A stretch of 64,000 nt of DNA from Solirubrobacterales bacterium (GCA_025450195.1 JANWHW010000028.1:145521-209520), one strand, 5' to 3'. Shown: positions 32,632-41,714, numbered from the stretch's first letter. Program-made: numbers and translations. The notes: generated by a model from the letters alone, not told the origin.

Positions 32632-32785
32632 GAGAGAGGAGCCTGTTCGCCCTCCAGGCGAATGTCGCGAAGCGGCTATATGCAATCTGGCTCTTTGGCG
32701 CGGCAAAGCCGCGCAGTAGCTTCGGCGCTAAGGCCGAAGGCCTTGCGCCATCAATTCGACTGGAGGGCGGACAGGCTTCTCTCTC
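32632..32785 (+). ncRNA. Candidate structured RNA, copy B (cloverleaf-like, plus-sense)
   Basis: Outer 32-nt arms 32632-32663 / 32754-32785 with 3 mismatches (2 are G-U in plus sense); same three internal hairpins and unpaired motifs as copy A. Confidence 0.55.
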
Positions 32786-32827
32786 CACCGGTGTGGGGTC
32801 GAGCGTCTAGGGCGGTCTGGCTTCTGG

Positions 32828-33451
32828 CTAGTCGAAGACCGCGGCCTGTGCGCTCGAGACCTTGCCACCCCTGCAGGTATGCGGCCCATTGCCGGGAGGG
32901 GGGAGGATCTGGAAATTGGTCACCGAGTGGTAGGGCGTTGCCGCACCGTTGTTCTGCGCCAGCGCGATGACTAGCCGGTAGAACCCGGCCCGGAGGTCCT
33001 GGTAGTAGATCTCTGGCCGGGTCGCCGGGGAGTAGCTGCCGCTGGAGCCGACTCGGGCCGCGAGGACGCCGTTTGGGCCCGCGTAGTGCGGGAAGTCAAA
33101 GGACGCACCGATCAAGCGCCCCCGACCAACGGGACTTTGCTCAGCGCGCTGCAGCTTCACGGGATCAACGCAATCGGGGACTCGGTTCAGCGAGAAGTGC
33201 AGGTGGCCCTCTCGGAGTCGCGGTTCGCCGCCGAAGCGCTCTGGTGCAATCCGGAAGTTGCGAACCTTCACCTTGACGACCACCGCTCCGCTCGTCTGGC
33301 GAGCGCCGTTACGCGGAGAAACTATGACGATGCTCGGCTTCCCAGAGGCTGATTCGGCAGGAGCTGAGTCATCGCCGCCACCGCAGCCGGTAAGTGGGAG
33401 CATGGCGGCAGCCGCGGCGACCGTGGCAAGGATGGCGACTCGGACCCCCAT
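32828..33451 (-). CDS. Secreted lipoprotein, hypothetical
   Basis: Lipobox MGVRVAILATVAAAAAMLPLTGCGGG. Confidence 0.7.
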   Translation of the reverse strand: MGVRVAILATVAAAAAMLPLTGCGGGDDSAPAESASGKPSIVIVSPRNGARQTSGAVVVKVKVRNFRIAPERFGGEPRLREGHLHFSLNRVPDCVDPVKLQRAEQSPVGRGRLIGASFDFPHYAGPNGVLAARVGSSGSYSPATRPEIYYQDLRAGFYRLVIALAQNNGAATPYHSVTNFQILPPPGNGPHTCRGGKVSSAQAAVFD

Positions 33452-33497
33452 TCGAAGCGGAACATTACGCCCAGCCAGCGCGTAATCTTTCGCGCCT

Positions 33498-33932
33498 ATG
33501 AGTCCAGCCAGTGAACTTGCCTATCGGATCGGCGCGGCCGCGCGCCGGCCGGCCAGTTGGATGCAGCTGCTCAAATTCGGCGTGGTCGGCGGCTCGGGCT
33601 ATCTGGTCAACCTCGCCGTCTTCTCGATCCTGGAGACGAGCCTGGGAATGCACCACACGGTCGCGGCGGTCGGCGCATTCTGCGTCGCTGTGTCGAACAA
33701 CTTCATCTGGAATCGCCATTGGACCTTTGGGCCTGGGGACGACCACCCGGCCTTCCAAGCGGTGCGTTTCTTTGCGGTGAGCATCGCGGCGCTGGTAATC
33801 AACCTGGTCGTGCTCGAGGCCCTCGTCGCCGGAACCACCCTGGGTCCCCTTACGGCCCAGGCAATCGCGGTGGCGGTGGCGATGCCCTTTAACTTCGTGG
33901 GCAACAAGCTTTGGACATTTTCTGATCCTTGA
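33498..33932 (+). CDS. GtrA-like membrane protein
   Basis: LKFGVVGGSGYLVNLAVFSILE...; NNFIWNRHWTF; NFVGNKLWTF. Confidence 0.88.
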   Translation: MSPASELAYRIGAAARRPASWMQLLKFGVVGGSGYLVNLAVFSILETSLGMHHTVAAVGAFCVAVSNNFIWNRHWTFGPGDDHPAFQAVRFFAVSIAALVINLVVLEALVAGTTLGPLTAQAIAVAVAMPFNFVGNKLWTFSDP

Positions 33933-34046
33933 CGATGTCTGTGCTATACACGAGCGAGTCATGATCAGGAGGCAGTCAGGAAAGCGCAGGGGAAGATTTG
34001 CGAAGGCGGGAGGTTTGCCTTCGCGATCTCACGGTGAGCAGAGGCG

Positions 34047-35342
34047 ATGAGCCTCGCGGTGGACCAGCCAACCCGTTCTTGCGCGACCGAGCTGGTCTGC
34101 CACGACTGCGGGCTTCGCCTGCCCCTTCTCGACACGACTTTCAAGTGCCTGGGCTGCGGCCAGGGGCTCGACATCGACTACGACTATGAGCTGGCGAAGA
34201 CGCGCCTTGCCGAGCTCCCTACCGCGGAGCGCGCGATCAACATCTGGCGCTTCGAGGAGCTGTTGCCGATCATCGACTCGCGAGCGCAGAGCAGGGTTGG
34301 GATCAATAGTGGCCGCACGCCGCTGATCCACGCCGACCGCCTCGGCGCCGAGCTGGGCCTGCGCAAGCTTTACCTCAAGGACGACAGCACGCAGCGCCCG
34401 TCCCTCTCCTACAAGGACCGCGTCGTCTCGATGGCGGTCGCCCGGCTGCTCGAGCTCGGGAAAGAGGAGATCGGCTGCGTGTCGACCGGCAACGTCGGCA
34501 CAGCGGTCTCCTCGCTGGCCGCAAAGGCCGGTGTGAGCGCCTACGTCTTCTACCCAAGCAACCTCGAGCGGGGCAAGGCGCGCGCCTGCCGCGCCCTCGG
34601 CGCCGCGGTGATCCAGCTCGATGGCAACTACGACCAGGCAAATCGCGCCTGCCGCGAGCTCGCTCTGGCCAGTGGCGTCCAGTTCGCCAACATAACCCTG
34701 CGGCCGTTCTACGCCGAGGGAGCGAAGACCGTCGCCTATGAGGTCGTCGAGAAACTCGACTGGCGCTCGCCGGATCACTTTGTCATCCCCGCTGCCGGCG
34801 GGACCCTCTCTTCGCGGGTGCACAAGGGCCTTGGCGAGCTTGAAAAGGTCGGCCTAGCGGAGACCGCCGCGACCAAGATCCATGCCGCGCAGCCTCAGGG
34901 TTGCGGCCCGATCGCTACCGCGATCCTCGACGGCAGCGGCGAGATCGAGCCGCAGACCCCGCACACGGTGGCCCACTCGCTGGCAATCGGAGCCCCAGGC
35001 GATGGCGCGCTGGTCGTCGATGCGGTGATGTCGCGCGGGGGCTCTGCCGCGACCGCAACCGATACCGAGATATTCGAGGCGATCGACCTGCTCGGCGCTA
35101 CCGAGGGCATCCTCACCGAGCCCGCGGGAGGCACGACGATCGCTTGCACCGCCAAGCTGGCGAACGAAGGCAAGCTCGGCCCCGACGACACGGTGGTCGC
35201 GGTGATCAGCGGCAACGGCTACAAGACCCTTGACGAGCATCCCGACAAGCCCTGGCCCGAAATGGTCGCCTGCGAAGTCGAGGCGATGGAAAAGGTCCTG
35301 ACAGGCTTTCGCCGCGAGGGCGCCGCTTCGCCCTTGCACTGA
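34047..35342 (+). CDS. thrC: Threonine synthase
   Basis: N-terminal CHDCG/CLGCG zinc-ribbon; LKDDSTQRPSLSYKDRVVSMA; CVSTGNVGTAVSSLAAKAGV. Confidence 0.92.
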   Translation: MSLAVDQPTRSCATELVCHDCGLRLPLLDTTFKCLGCGQGLDIDYDYELAKTRLAELPTAERAINIWRFEELLPIIDSRAQSRVGINSGRTPLIHADRLGAELGLRKLYLKDDSTQRPSLSYKDRVVSMAVARLLELGKEEIGCVSTGNVGTAVSSLAAKAGVSAYVFYPSNLERGKARACRALGAAVIQLDGNYDQANRACRELALASGVQFANITLRPFYAEGAKTVAYEVVEKLDWRSPDHFVIPAAGGTLSSRVHKGLGELEKVGLAETAATKIHAAQPQGCGPIATAILDGSGEIEPQTPHTVAHSLAIGAPGDGALVVDAVMSRGGSAATATDTEIFEAIDLLGATEGILTEPAGGTTIACTAKLANEGKLGPDDTVVAVISGNGYKTLDEHPDKPWPEMVACEVEAMEKVLTGFRREGAASPLH

Positions 35343-35363
35343 GCCTGCCGAAGCCTTTGATCC

Positions 35364-36326
35364 GTGACCGCTGAGGCGCTGAGCAACGCGATCGGCACCG
35401 TGATCCGCGACTGCCTTGGCGTGGTCGCCGGTGAGGAGGTGCTGGTGATCTGCAATCCGGCGACTGAGGAGCTGGGTGCGCTGTTTCGAAACGCCGCCCA
35501 GGACAGTGGAGGCGAGGCGACGCTGGCGATCATCGCGGAACGCGAGTCACACGCGGCGGAGCCTCCCGCGACCCTCGCGGCGGCGATGCTCCAGGCAGAC
35601 GTGATCGTCGCGCCGACGATTCAGTCGCTCTCGCACACGGCCGCCCGCAAGGCTGCCACCGAGGCCGGGGTCCGGGTCGCCTCGATGCCCGGGGTAACTG
35701 GGGAGATGCTGGCGCGGGTGATGGGGGCCGACATGGCCAAGCTCAGGGAGCGAGGGGAGCTGGTGAGCCAAGCGCTCAGCGAGGGCGCCGAGGTGCGAAT
35801 CACCTGCCCGCATGGAAGCGACCTGCGGTTGGGCCTCGAGGGTCGTACGGCAATTCCCGATGCGGGTGTGCTCACCGAGCCAGGGGCCTTCGGCAATCTG
35901 CCTTGTGGCGAGGGCTTCATCGCCCCCGTTGAGGGGACCGCCGAGGGAACCCTGGTCATCGATGGCTCAATTGCCGGCGTTGGCAAGGTCGAGGCGCCGG
36001 TGTCGCTGACGATCCGCGACGGCCACCTGGCCGAGGCAACGAATGCCGAGGGAGTGCGGCTCCTCGAGTTGCTCGGTGCGCATGGCCCGGACGGGACCAA
36101 TGTCGCGGAGTTGGGGATCGGGACCAACGAAGCGGCGACGCTCACCGGCAACATCCTCGAGGACGAGAAGATCCTCGGGTCCGCCCACGTTGCGTTTGGC
36201 GCTTCGGCCGCAATCGGCGGGACGGTGCAGGTCCCGGTCCATCTCGACTGCGTCATACGGGAGCCGACGGTTGAGGTCGACGGCACCCTGCTTGTTCGGT
36301 CCGGCGAGCTCCTCACCGGAACGTGA
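35364..36326 (+). CDS. M29-like aminopeptidase / leucyl aminopeptidase family
   Basis: GEEVLVICNPATEELGALFRNAAQ...; GFGNLPCGEGFIAPVEGTAEGTLVIDGSIAG. Confidence 0.75.
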   Translation: MTAEALSNAIGTVIRDCLGVVAGEEVLVICNPATEELGALFRNAAQDSGGEATLAIIAERESHAAEPPATLAAAMLQADVIVAPTIQSLSHTAARKAATEAGVRVASMPGVTGEMLARVMGADMAKLRERGELVSQALSEGAEVRITCPHGSDLRLGLEGRTAIPDAGVLTEPGAFGNLPCGEGFIAPVEGTAEGTLVIDGSIAGVGKVEAPVSLTIRDGHLAEATNAEGVRLLELLGAHGPDGTNVAELGIGTNEAATLTGNILEDEKILGSAHVAFGASAAIGGTVQVPVHLDCVIREPTVEVDGTLLVRSGELLTGT

Positions 36327-37213
36327 CGCCTCTTCTCGCCGTTCCCAATGTTTCCGAGGGGCGCGATCAGGCTGGGATCGAGGTCATGGAACGGTCTTTC
36401 GCCAGTGGCGTTTCCGCTTTGGACCGCCATTCCGATGCCGAGCACAACAGGACCGTCTTCACGCTTGCCGGCAACCCCGCAGCGCTGACCGAGGCGCTGG
36501 CGCTTGGCGTCAGAGCGGCGATCGAGGCGATAGACATGGCGCGGCACGAGGGGCTTCACCCGGCGATCGGGGCGCTGGACGTCTGCCCGCTGGTTTGGCT
36601 TGACCCTGCCGATCGAGATACGGCTGCCGCCGCGGCGATCGAGGTGGCGGATCGAATTGGCGCGCTCGGGGTCCCGGTCTTCTTCTACGGCGCGCTGGCC
36701 AGTGGCCCAGAGCACGCCGAGCGCGCTTACTTTCGCAACGGCGGGCTCGCCGAGCTGTGGTTGCGCATGGAGGCTGGGGAGCTGCGGCCCGACCGCGGCC
36801 CCTCCCTTCCACACCTAAGTGCCGGCGCGACGCTGGTTACGGCGCGCCCGCCGCTGGCTGCCTTCAATATCGAGCTCGACAGCGCAGACCCTGACATTGC
36901 ACGTGCTGTGGCCGCCGGGTTGCGCGAGTCAGGAGGCGGCCTCTCCGGGGTGCGGGCCATTGGGTTGCCTCTTGCAAGCGGTCGCAGCCAGATCTCGACC
37001 AACGTCCACGATCCGTCGGCGACGACCTTGGGCGAGCTGATTGACCGGACGCGCAAGATCGCTGCGCCTCTAGGCGCACGCCCGGTCGAGGCGGAGCTGG
37101 TGGGCCTTGTGCCTGAAGCAGCGCTCGCCGCATACCCAGACGATGTGCCGATCCGCGGCTTCGATCCAGCCAGAGACACGATCGAGCGACGGCTTGGAGC
37201 CTCAACCGATTAG
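36323..37213 (+). CDS. ftcD: Glutamate formimidoyltransferase
   Basis: LLAVPNVSEGRD; HEGLHPAIGALDVCPLVWL; RGFDPARDTIERRL. Confidence 0.88.
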   Translation: MTPLLAVPNVSEGRDQAGIEVMERSFASGVSALDRHSDAEHNRTVFTLAGNPAALTEALALGVRAAIEAIDMARHEGLHPAIGALDVCPLVWLDPADRDTAAAAAIEVADRIGALGVPVFFYGALASGPEHAERAYFRNGGLAELWLRMEAGELRPDRGPSLPHLSAGATLVTARPPLAAFNIELDSADPDIARAVAAGLRESGGGLSGVRAIGLPLASGRSQISTNVHDPSATTLGELIDRTRKIAAPLGARPVEAELVGLVPEAALAAYPDDVPIRGFDPARDTIERRLGASTD

Positions 37214-37222
37214 ATTTGAGTC

Positions 37223-37588
37223 GTGGCCCAGACGAAGAAAAAGCGCCGTCGCAAGCACCGCGGAACCCAGGGGGGGCGCATCAATCCCAGCCGCCCGACC
37301 GGCCGCCCTCAGAGTCGCGAGGAGGCGAGGGCTAGAGCGCGATCCCGCGGGAAACGGGCTCCTCGCACCGATCAGCCGCCCACCTGGGCAAGTGCGATCA
37401 CGCGCGGCGTGATCGCCTCCGTCGTCTTCACCGTTCTGCTGATCTTGCTCTTCGGCCGCACGATTGGCCAGGGCCTTGCGCTCGGCGCATTCATGCTCGT
37501 TTTCTACATCCCCGCCGGCTACTTCATCGACACGATGATGTGGCGGCGGCGCGAGCGGGCTCGCATACGGGGCACGGAGAGAAAGTGA
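37223..37588 (+). CDS. Hypothetical membrane protein with basic N-terminus
   Basis: KKKRRRKHRGTQGGRINPSRPTGRPQSREEAR... followed by two TM helices. Confidence 0.7.
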   Translation: MAQTKKKRRRKHRGTQGGRINPSRPTGRPQSREEARARARSRGKRAPRTDQPPTWASAITRGVIASVVFTVLLILLFGRTIGQGLALGAFMLVFYIPAGYFIDTMMWRRRERARIRGTERK

Positions 37589-38232
37589 GCGGGCTCGATG
37601 TCGAGATGCTCACGGTTGGCCCGGTTTCGGAGAATTGCTTTGTGCTTCGCCAGGCGGGAGCCGAACAGGTGCTGATTGTCGATCCGGGCGAGGAGCCGGA
37701 TCGGATCCTGGCCGCGGTGGAGGAGATGGGAGCAAAGGTCGAGGCGATCCTCATCACGCACTGTCATTTCGATCACATCGGTGCGGTTGAGCCGGTGGCG
37801 AAAGCAACCGGAGCCCCGGTCTATTGCCCGGAGATCGAGGCCCCCGTGCTGGCCAACATCATGGCGTTCGTTCCCTGGGATGGATTTGGCCCCTTTGAGA
37901 GCTATGAGGCCGATGAGACCTTGAAAGGCGGGGAGGTTCTGGAGCTGGCCGGGCTCACCCTGGATGTGGTCTTCACTCCCGGCCATAGCCCCGGCCACGT
38001 CACCTACTCGGTGCGGGACGAGAGCGCGATCTTCTCCGGCGACGTCCTCTTCCAGGGGTCGGTCGGTCGTGTCGACCTTCCTGGAGGGGACGGTCCGACA
38101 CTGCTGCAGTCGATTCACACCTTGGTGGAGTCCCACCTGCCCGAGACCACGGTCTACCCGGGGCATATGGGAACTACGACGCTGGCAGCCGAGCGTGCCA
38201 CCAATCCCTTTCTTTCAGAGCTGGCGCTTTAG
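37585..38232 (+). CDS. MBL-fold metallohydrolase (glyoxalase II-like)
   Basis: ILITHCHFDHIGAVEPVAKATGA; VVFTPGHSPGHVTY; GTG start with ATG-like overlap. Confidence 0.9.
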   Translation: MSGLDVEMLTVGPVSENCFVLRQAGAEQVLIVDPGEEPDRILAAVEEMGAKVEAILITHCHFDHIGAVEPVAKATGAPVYCPEIEAPVLANIMAFVPWDGFGPFESYEADETLKGGEVLELAGLTLDVVFTPGHSPGHVTYSVRDESAIFSGDVLFQGSVGRVDLPGGDGPTLLQSIHTLVESHLPETTVYPGHMGTTTLAAERATNPFLSELAL

Positions 38233-38282
38233 GCGTCGCCCGCGCCCCGATAGGGTCGCGTCATCGTGAGGCACGAGCACTG

Positions 38283-39521
38283 ATGGCTGCGAGCAAATAC
38301 CAGGCACCCCGAGGGACCTTCGACATCCTGCCGGATGCAGCTCGCATCAGGGCGCGGATCGAACGCACCGCCGCGGAGATCTTCGTCCGCGCCGGCTACG
38401 AGCCGGTCTCGACGCCGGCCTTTGAGGACACCGAGCTGTTCGAGCGCGGCGTCGGTCGCTCCACCGACATCGTGCGCAAGGAGATGTTCACTTTCGAGGA
38501 CAAGGGGGGGCGCAGCATCACCCTGCGCCCCGAGGGCACGGCGCCGATCTGCCGCGCCTATCTCGAGCATGGCATGCACAAGCTGGCGCAGCCCGTGAAG
38601 CTCTTCTATGCAGGCCCCTTTTTTCGTCACGAGCGCCCGCAGGCGGGCCGCTATCGCCAGTTCCACCAGCTTGGCCTCGAGGCGATCGGGACCGACTCGC
38701 CTCTGGCGGACGCCGAGGCGATCATGCTGCTCGCCGAGCTGCTCGCCGAGCTTGGGGTCCCTGGTGTTCAGCTGCGGTTGGGAAGCCTGGGGTCTCCCGA
38801 TGCGCGGCGCGACTACCTAGAGGAGCTGAAGGCCCACCTGCGTGCTCACGAGGCAGAGCTCTCCAAGGACGTCCGCGAGCGCATCGAGCTAAACCCATTG
38901 CGGGCCTTTGACTCCAGCGACGAGGGGACCCGTGGCGTCATGGAGAACGCCCCGACCATCGTCGAGCGACTCAACGAAGAGGATGCGGCGCACTTCGCCG
39001 AGGTGTGCTCGCTGCTCGACGCCTCAGGCATCGACTATGAGATCGATCCCACCCTGGTGCGGGGGCTCGATTACTACACCCGGACGATCTTCTCCTTCGT
39101 GTGCTCGGAGCTGGGGGCCCAGTCCGAGGTCGGCGGTGGAGGCAGGTACGACGGCCTGATCGAGCAATTGGGCGGGCCGCCCACGCCGGCGATCGGGTGG
39201 GCAGCCGGCGTCGAGCGAATCATGTTGGCTCTGGGGGAGAAAGCCGAGGCGACCGACCGTGACGCGTTCGTTGCGGTGGCCGATGATGGCCAGAGGCAGC
39301 GGGCACTGGCCTTGACAGGTGAGCTTCGCCATGCCGGGCTTGCGGTGGAGGTCGATCTGGCCGGCCGTAGCCTCAAGGGCCAGCTGAAGCATGCCGACAG
39401 GATCCGCGCCCGCCGCGCTGTGATTCTGGAGGCCGATGGGACGATGCAGCTGCGCGACATGCAGACCGGAGACCAGCACCCCGTCGAGCCGGGTGCGGTT
39501 GCCGACGAGCTGAGCAAGTAG
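38283..39521 (+). CDS. hisS: Histidyl-tRNA synthetase
   Basis: APRGTFDILPDAARIRARIERTAAEIF; TLRPEGTAPICRAYLE; LVRGLDYYTRTIFSF. Confidence 0.96.
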   Translation: MAASKYQAPRGTFDILPDAARIRARIERTAAEIFVRAGYEPVSTPAFEDTELFERGVGRSTDIVRKEMFTFEDKGGRSITLRPEGTAPICRAYLEHGMHKLAQPVKLFYAGPFFRHERPQAGRYRQFHQLGLEAIGTDSPLADAEAIMLLAELLAELGVPGVQLRLGSLGSPDARRDYLEELKAHLRAHEAELSKDVRERIELNPLRAFDSSDEGTRGVMENAPTIVERLNEEDAAHFAEVCSLLDASGIDYEIDPTLVRGLDYYTRTIFSFVCSELGAQSEVGGGGRYDGLIEQLGGPPTPAIGWAAGVERIMLALGEKAEATDRDAFVAVADDGQRQRALALTGELRHAGLAVEVDLAGRSLKGQLKHADRIRARRAVILEADGTMQLRDMQTGDQHPVEPGAVADELSK

Positions 39522-39547
39522 GCAGCGGTGAAAGACTGCCGACCCCG

Positions 39548-41347
39548 ATGAGCGAATCGTTCCCAGCCCTTCGACCGAATGCATTTCGCGATGCCTGGTG
39601 TGGCCAGGTGCTCGGCGATCGTGTGGATTCCGAGGTGCGGGTGGCAGGCTGGGTGCACCGTCGCCGCGATCACGGCGGCCTCGTCTTCATCGACCTGCGC
39701 GACCGCACTGGAATCGTCCAGCTCGTCTTTCACCCGGACTCCTCCGGTGATGCATTCGAGCTGGCCCACAAACTGCGGGCTGAGGACGTCCTGAGCGCCG
39801 CGGGGAGAGTCGTTCGCCGCTCCGAGGAGACGGTCAACGCTGAGTTGCCGACCGGCGAGTTCGAGCTGGCGGTGGCCAGTGCCGAGCTGCTCTCCGATGC
39901 AGACACGCCCCCCTTCCAGATCGAGGGCTTCTCTGGGGATGTGGGTGAGGACGCTCGCCTACGTCATCGCTATCTCGATCTGCGTCGCGAGCAGATGCGC
40001 GACGCGCTCGTCCTCCGCCATCGGGTGAGCGCCGCAATGCGCGACTTCCTGGACGGCGACGGCTTCCTCGACATCGAGACCCCGGTCCTGACCCGCTCCA
40101 CACCGGAGGGCGCTCGCGACTTCCTCGTCCCCAGTCGACTCCAGCAGGGCTCCTTCTACGCGCTGCCTCAGTCGCCGCAGCTGTTCAAGCAGCTGTTGAT
40201 GGTTGCCGGGTTCGAGCGCTACTACCAGATAGCCCGCTGCTTTCGCGACGAGGACCTGCGCGCCGATCGCCAGCCAGACTTCACCCAGCTCGACATCGAG
40301 ATGTCGTTCGTCGACGTCGACGACGTGATCGCGATCAACGAACGCCTGCTTGTCCACGTCTTCGACCGGGTGGGCGGGCCGGCACTCGATCTGCCGATGC
40401 GGCGCCTTCCCTACGACGAGGCGATCGCCCGCTACGGCACCGACCGGCCCGACACCCGCTTCGGGCTCGAGCTGGTCGATCTCGCAGACGATCTGGCGCA
40501 GACCGAGTTCAAGGTCTTCCGCTCGATGATCGACTCCGGTGGCGCGGTGCGAGGCATCAACGTGGGTGCTCGCGAGATGCCGCGCTCGGCCCTCGATGGG
40601 CTCATCTCCCGCGCCCAAGAGCTGGGTGCGAAGGGGCTCGTTTGGGCTTTCCGCGAGGGCGAGGGGTGGCGTTCGCCGACCGCAAAGTTCCTCTCCGCCG
40701 ATGAGCTGAAGGGATTGAACGAGCGGCTTGGCGCCGAGGAGGGCGACCTCCTCATCGTCGTCGCCGATCGACCCAAGATCGCCAATGCGGTTCTCGGGCA
40801 GCTTCGCCTCGAGCTTGCTGCGGAGTTCGGTTTGATTCCGGAGGGCTCCGATGACCTGCTGTGGATAGTCGATTGGCCCTTGCTGGAGGCAAATGACGAG
40901 GGTGGCTGGGACCCCCTGCATCACCCGTTCACGGCCCCAGCCGCGGATTTCGATCCTGATGACCCCGGCGCGACGAGGGCGCTTGCCTACGACGTCGTCT
41001 GGAATGGCCAGGAGATGGGGGGCGGCTCGATCAGGATCAGCGACTCGGCGGTCCAGCGTGATGTGTTTGCGGCGCTGGGAATCGACGAAGCCGAAGCCGA
41101 GTCGCGCTTCGGCTTCCTGCTGGAGGCACTCCGATACGGCGCCCCTCCGCATGGGGGCATTGCCTATGGCCTGGATCGGATCGTGCAGCGCCTTGCCGGT
41201 GCGGAGTCGATCCGGGACGTGATCGCCTTCCCGAAGACGGCGTCGGGCACCGACGCCTTGACCGGAGCGCCGGCGCCGATTGACGATGGCCAACTGCGCG
41301 AGGTTGGCCTCAAGCTGCGAGCGCAGCCCCCGCCCAGCCGACCATGA
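39548..41347 (+). CDS. aspS: Aspartyl-tRNA synthetase
   Basis: VAGWVHRRRDHGGLVFIDLRDRTGIVQLVF; FRDEDLRADRQPDFTQLDIEMSFVD. Confidence 0.97.
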   Translation: MSESFPALRPNAFRDAWCGQVLGDRVDSEVRVAGWVHRRRDHGGLVFIDLRDRTGIVQLVFHPDSSGDAFELAHKLRAEDVLSAAGRVVRRSEETVNAELPTGEFELAVASAELLSDADTPPFQIEGFSGDVGEDARLRHRYLDLRREQMRDALVLRHRVSAAMRDFLDGDGFLDIETPVLTRSTPEGARDFLVPSRLQQGSFYALPQSPQLFKQLLMVAGFERYYQIARCFRDEDLRADRQPDFTQLDIEMSFVDVDDVIAINERLLVHVFDRVGGPALDLPMRRLPYDEAIARYGTDRPDTRFGLELVDLADDLAQTEFKVFRSMIDSGGAVRGINVGAREMPRSALDGLISRAQELGAKGLVWAFREGEGWRSPTAKFLSADELKGLNERLGAEEGDLLIVVADRPKIANAVLGQLRLELAAEFGLIPEGSDDLLWIVDWPLLEANDEGGWDPLHHPFTAPAADFDPDDPGATRALAYDVVWNGQEMGGGSIRISDSAVQRDVFAALGIDEAEAESRFGFLLEALRYGAPPHGGIAYGLDRIVQRLAGAESIRDVIAFPKTASGTDALTGAPAPIDDGQLREVGLKLRAQPPPSRP

Positions 41348-41637
41348 GCCTCTTCGACAGATTGCGCGGCTCACGTGCGAACCGCAAGCCCAGCCCCGGG
41401 AAGACTCCGATTCACATCGCTGACCCGCGCTTCGAGAGCTGGGAGGCGGTGCGGGAGTTTGGCGACGTGAAGACGGCCCGAGCGTGGCATCAGGCTCTGC
41501 AGGAGGCGGGGATTGAGACCGCCCTCACCGCGGATTGGCCGATCGATCGCTTCGGCCGTGGCGAAATCTGGCTTTGTGTGCAGCCCGATGACTGGAGCGA
41601 GGCCGAGCTCCTGCTTGCAAACCTGGATCTCGACTGA
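41344..41637 (+). CDS. Small hypothetical protein (possible DUF2007-like)
   Basis: ATGA overlap with aspS; ...WSEAELLLANLDLD. Confidence 0.55.
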   Translation: MSLFDRLRGSRANRKPSPGKTPIHIADPRFESWEAVREFGDVKTARAWHQALQEAGIETALTADWPIDRFGRGEIWLCVQPDDWSEAELLLANLDLD

Positions 41638-41714
41638 CCCTTCCCCATTGCCTGCAGTTGAGCTGCCAGGGGCTGCGCCAAATCTGCACGAAAACGCTCG
41701 CCACGGCCCCCTCC

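Noticed and set aside
32390-32719. 109-aa and other short ORFs within 32.3-32.8 kb
   Set aside because: Low-quality translations through hairpin arms; the RNA-structure explanation fits both copies better.
32362-32785. tmRNA, RNase P RNA or hammerhead ribozyme as the identity of the structured pair
   Set aside because: No tmRNA ends or tag frame, no RNase P core motifs, and only a partial CUGAUGA-like string in one copy that is not conserved in the other.
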